Below are positions 63,628-64,000 of a stretch of DNA of 64,000 nt, one piece after another. A program made the translations under genes and the position numbers. Source of the stretch: Ctenosaura bakeri (Eukaryota > Chordata > Lepidosauria > Squamata > Iguanidae). The notes under the pieces were generated by a model, which did no database searches, was not told the DNA's origin, and worked only from the letters and a program-made list of their open reading frames with translations. Position 1 is the first letter of the stretch; each line of letters starts with the position of its first letter. The stretch spans positions 124,001-188,000 of the forward strand of contig CAOLHI010003152.1 in assembly GCA_948474755.1 (NCBI GenBank), given 5' to 3'.

Positions 63628-64000
63628 GTTGGTGTGTGTGTGTTTGATGATCTGAGCTTTCACAAGTTACTTTTTAAGGTGACAGCTTGCAGAGTCCCCC
63701 AATCAATGGTTATTGGCCATTTTTTCAGGGGGTTTCTGGGAGTTCTTCTTCGTGGTCTCTGTGCCTCATACATTAGGAGCTTTCGTGCCTGCGCGGTAGC
63801 GTTCGGAAGATTCCAGAGCTCGTTGGCTTGGCGGGGAGCCCCTCCCCCACAGTCGTACTGCGCATGCTCCTCCCGCCGAGCAACGGTCTCTCCTCAGTTC
63901 TTTCTTGTCCGCCTCAGCGTACAGAAGGTTCTTCTTGTTGGCTTGTGCTTTTTTCTCATTTTTGGATTTTGGCTTGACCTCGGACTGCTTTTCGACCCTC
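63628..64000. other. start of next GRN intron with GC-rich segment
   Basis: After GTTGGTGTGTGTGTG the sequence becomes CpG-rich from about 63720 (CGTGCCTGCGCGGTAGCGTTCGG, TACTGCGCATGCTCC) and runs to the window edge. It may be the end of a GC-rich transposable element or LTR. It is not identified. Confidence 0.5.

Overview
This is vertebrate nuclear DNA, most likely from a squamate reptile (lizard or snake). The evidence is the combination of Sauria-type tRNA-derived SINEs, CR1, L1 and BovB-like LINE pieces, many fold-back DNA transposons, and two intron-rich vertebrate genes with standard GT-AG splice sites. The species cannot be fixed from the sequence alone.

Two genes are supported, both on the + strand. 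(1) FAM171A2: six exons from 15013 to 23218, carrying all but the N-terminal part of a type I membrane protein; the first exon or exons lie upstream of the window. (2) GRN (progranulin): ten coding exons from 47724 to 63627 encode 482 residues: signal peptide, paragranulin, five complete granulin modules and half of a sixth. The gene runs off the right edge. A CpG-rich promoter at about 38.55-38.9 kb, with an exact CACGTG core inside a CLEAR-like GTCACGTG, CCAAT boxes and a strong splice donor, is the best candidate for the untranslated first exon of GRN. A TATA-containing sequence at 47.54 kb, directly upstream of the start-codon exon, may be a second promoter.

Layout: 1-2.2 kb, degenerate repeats. 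2.2-9.7 kb, one near-full-length L1 with an inverted 5' part, a perfect 15-bp target duplication, and a solo LTR and a GC-rich foldback transposon nested in it. 10.5-13.9 kb, a decayed CR1 LINE on the minus strand. 14-23.2 kb, FAM171A2, followed by its 3' UTR. 24.8-47 kb, a repeat-rich interval holding two GC-rich islands, each bracketed by copies of one foldback MITE family, plus Tigger-like, SINE, CR1, BovB and LTR-like pieces. 47.5-63.6 kb, GRN with repeat-filled introns. 63.7-64 kb, an unassigned GC-rich segment.

I see no undescribed multi-gene system. The most informative signals are the twin-primed L1, the foldback families with a shared terminus, the two candidate GRN promoters (one followed by a small signal-peptide-like upstream reading frame in the GRN frame), and a gene orientation that differs from the human locus.
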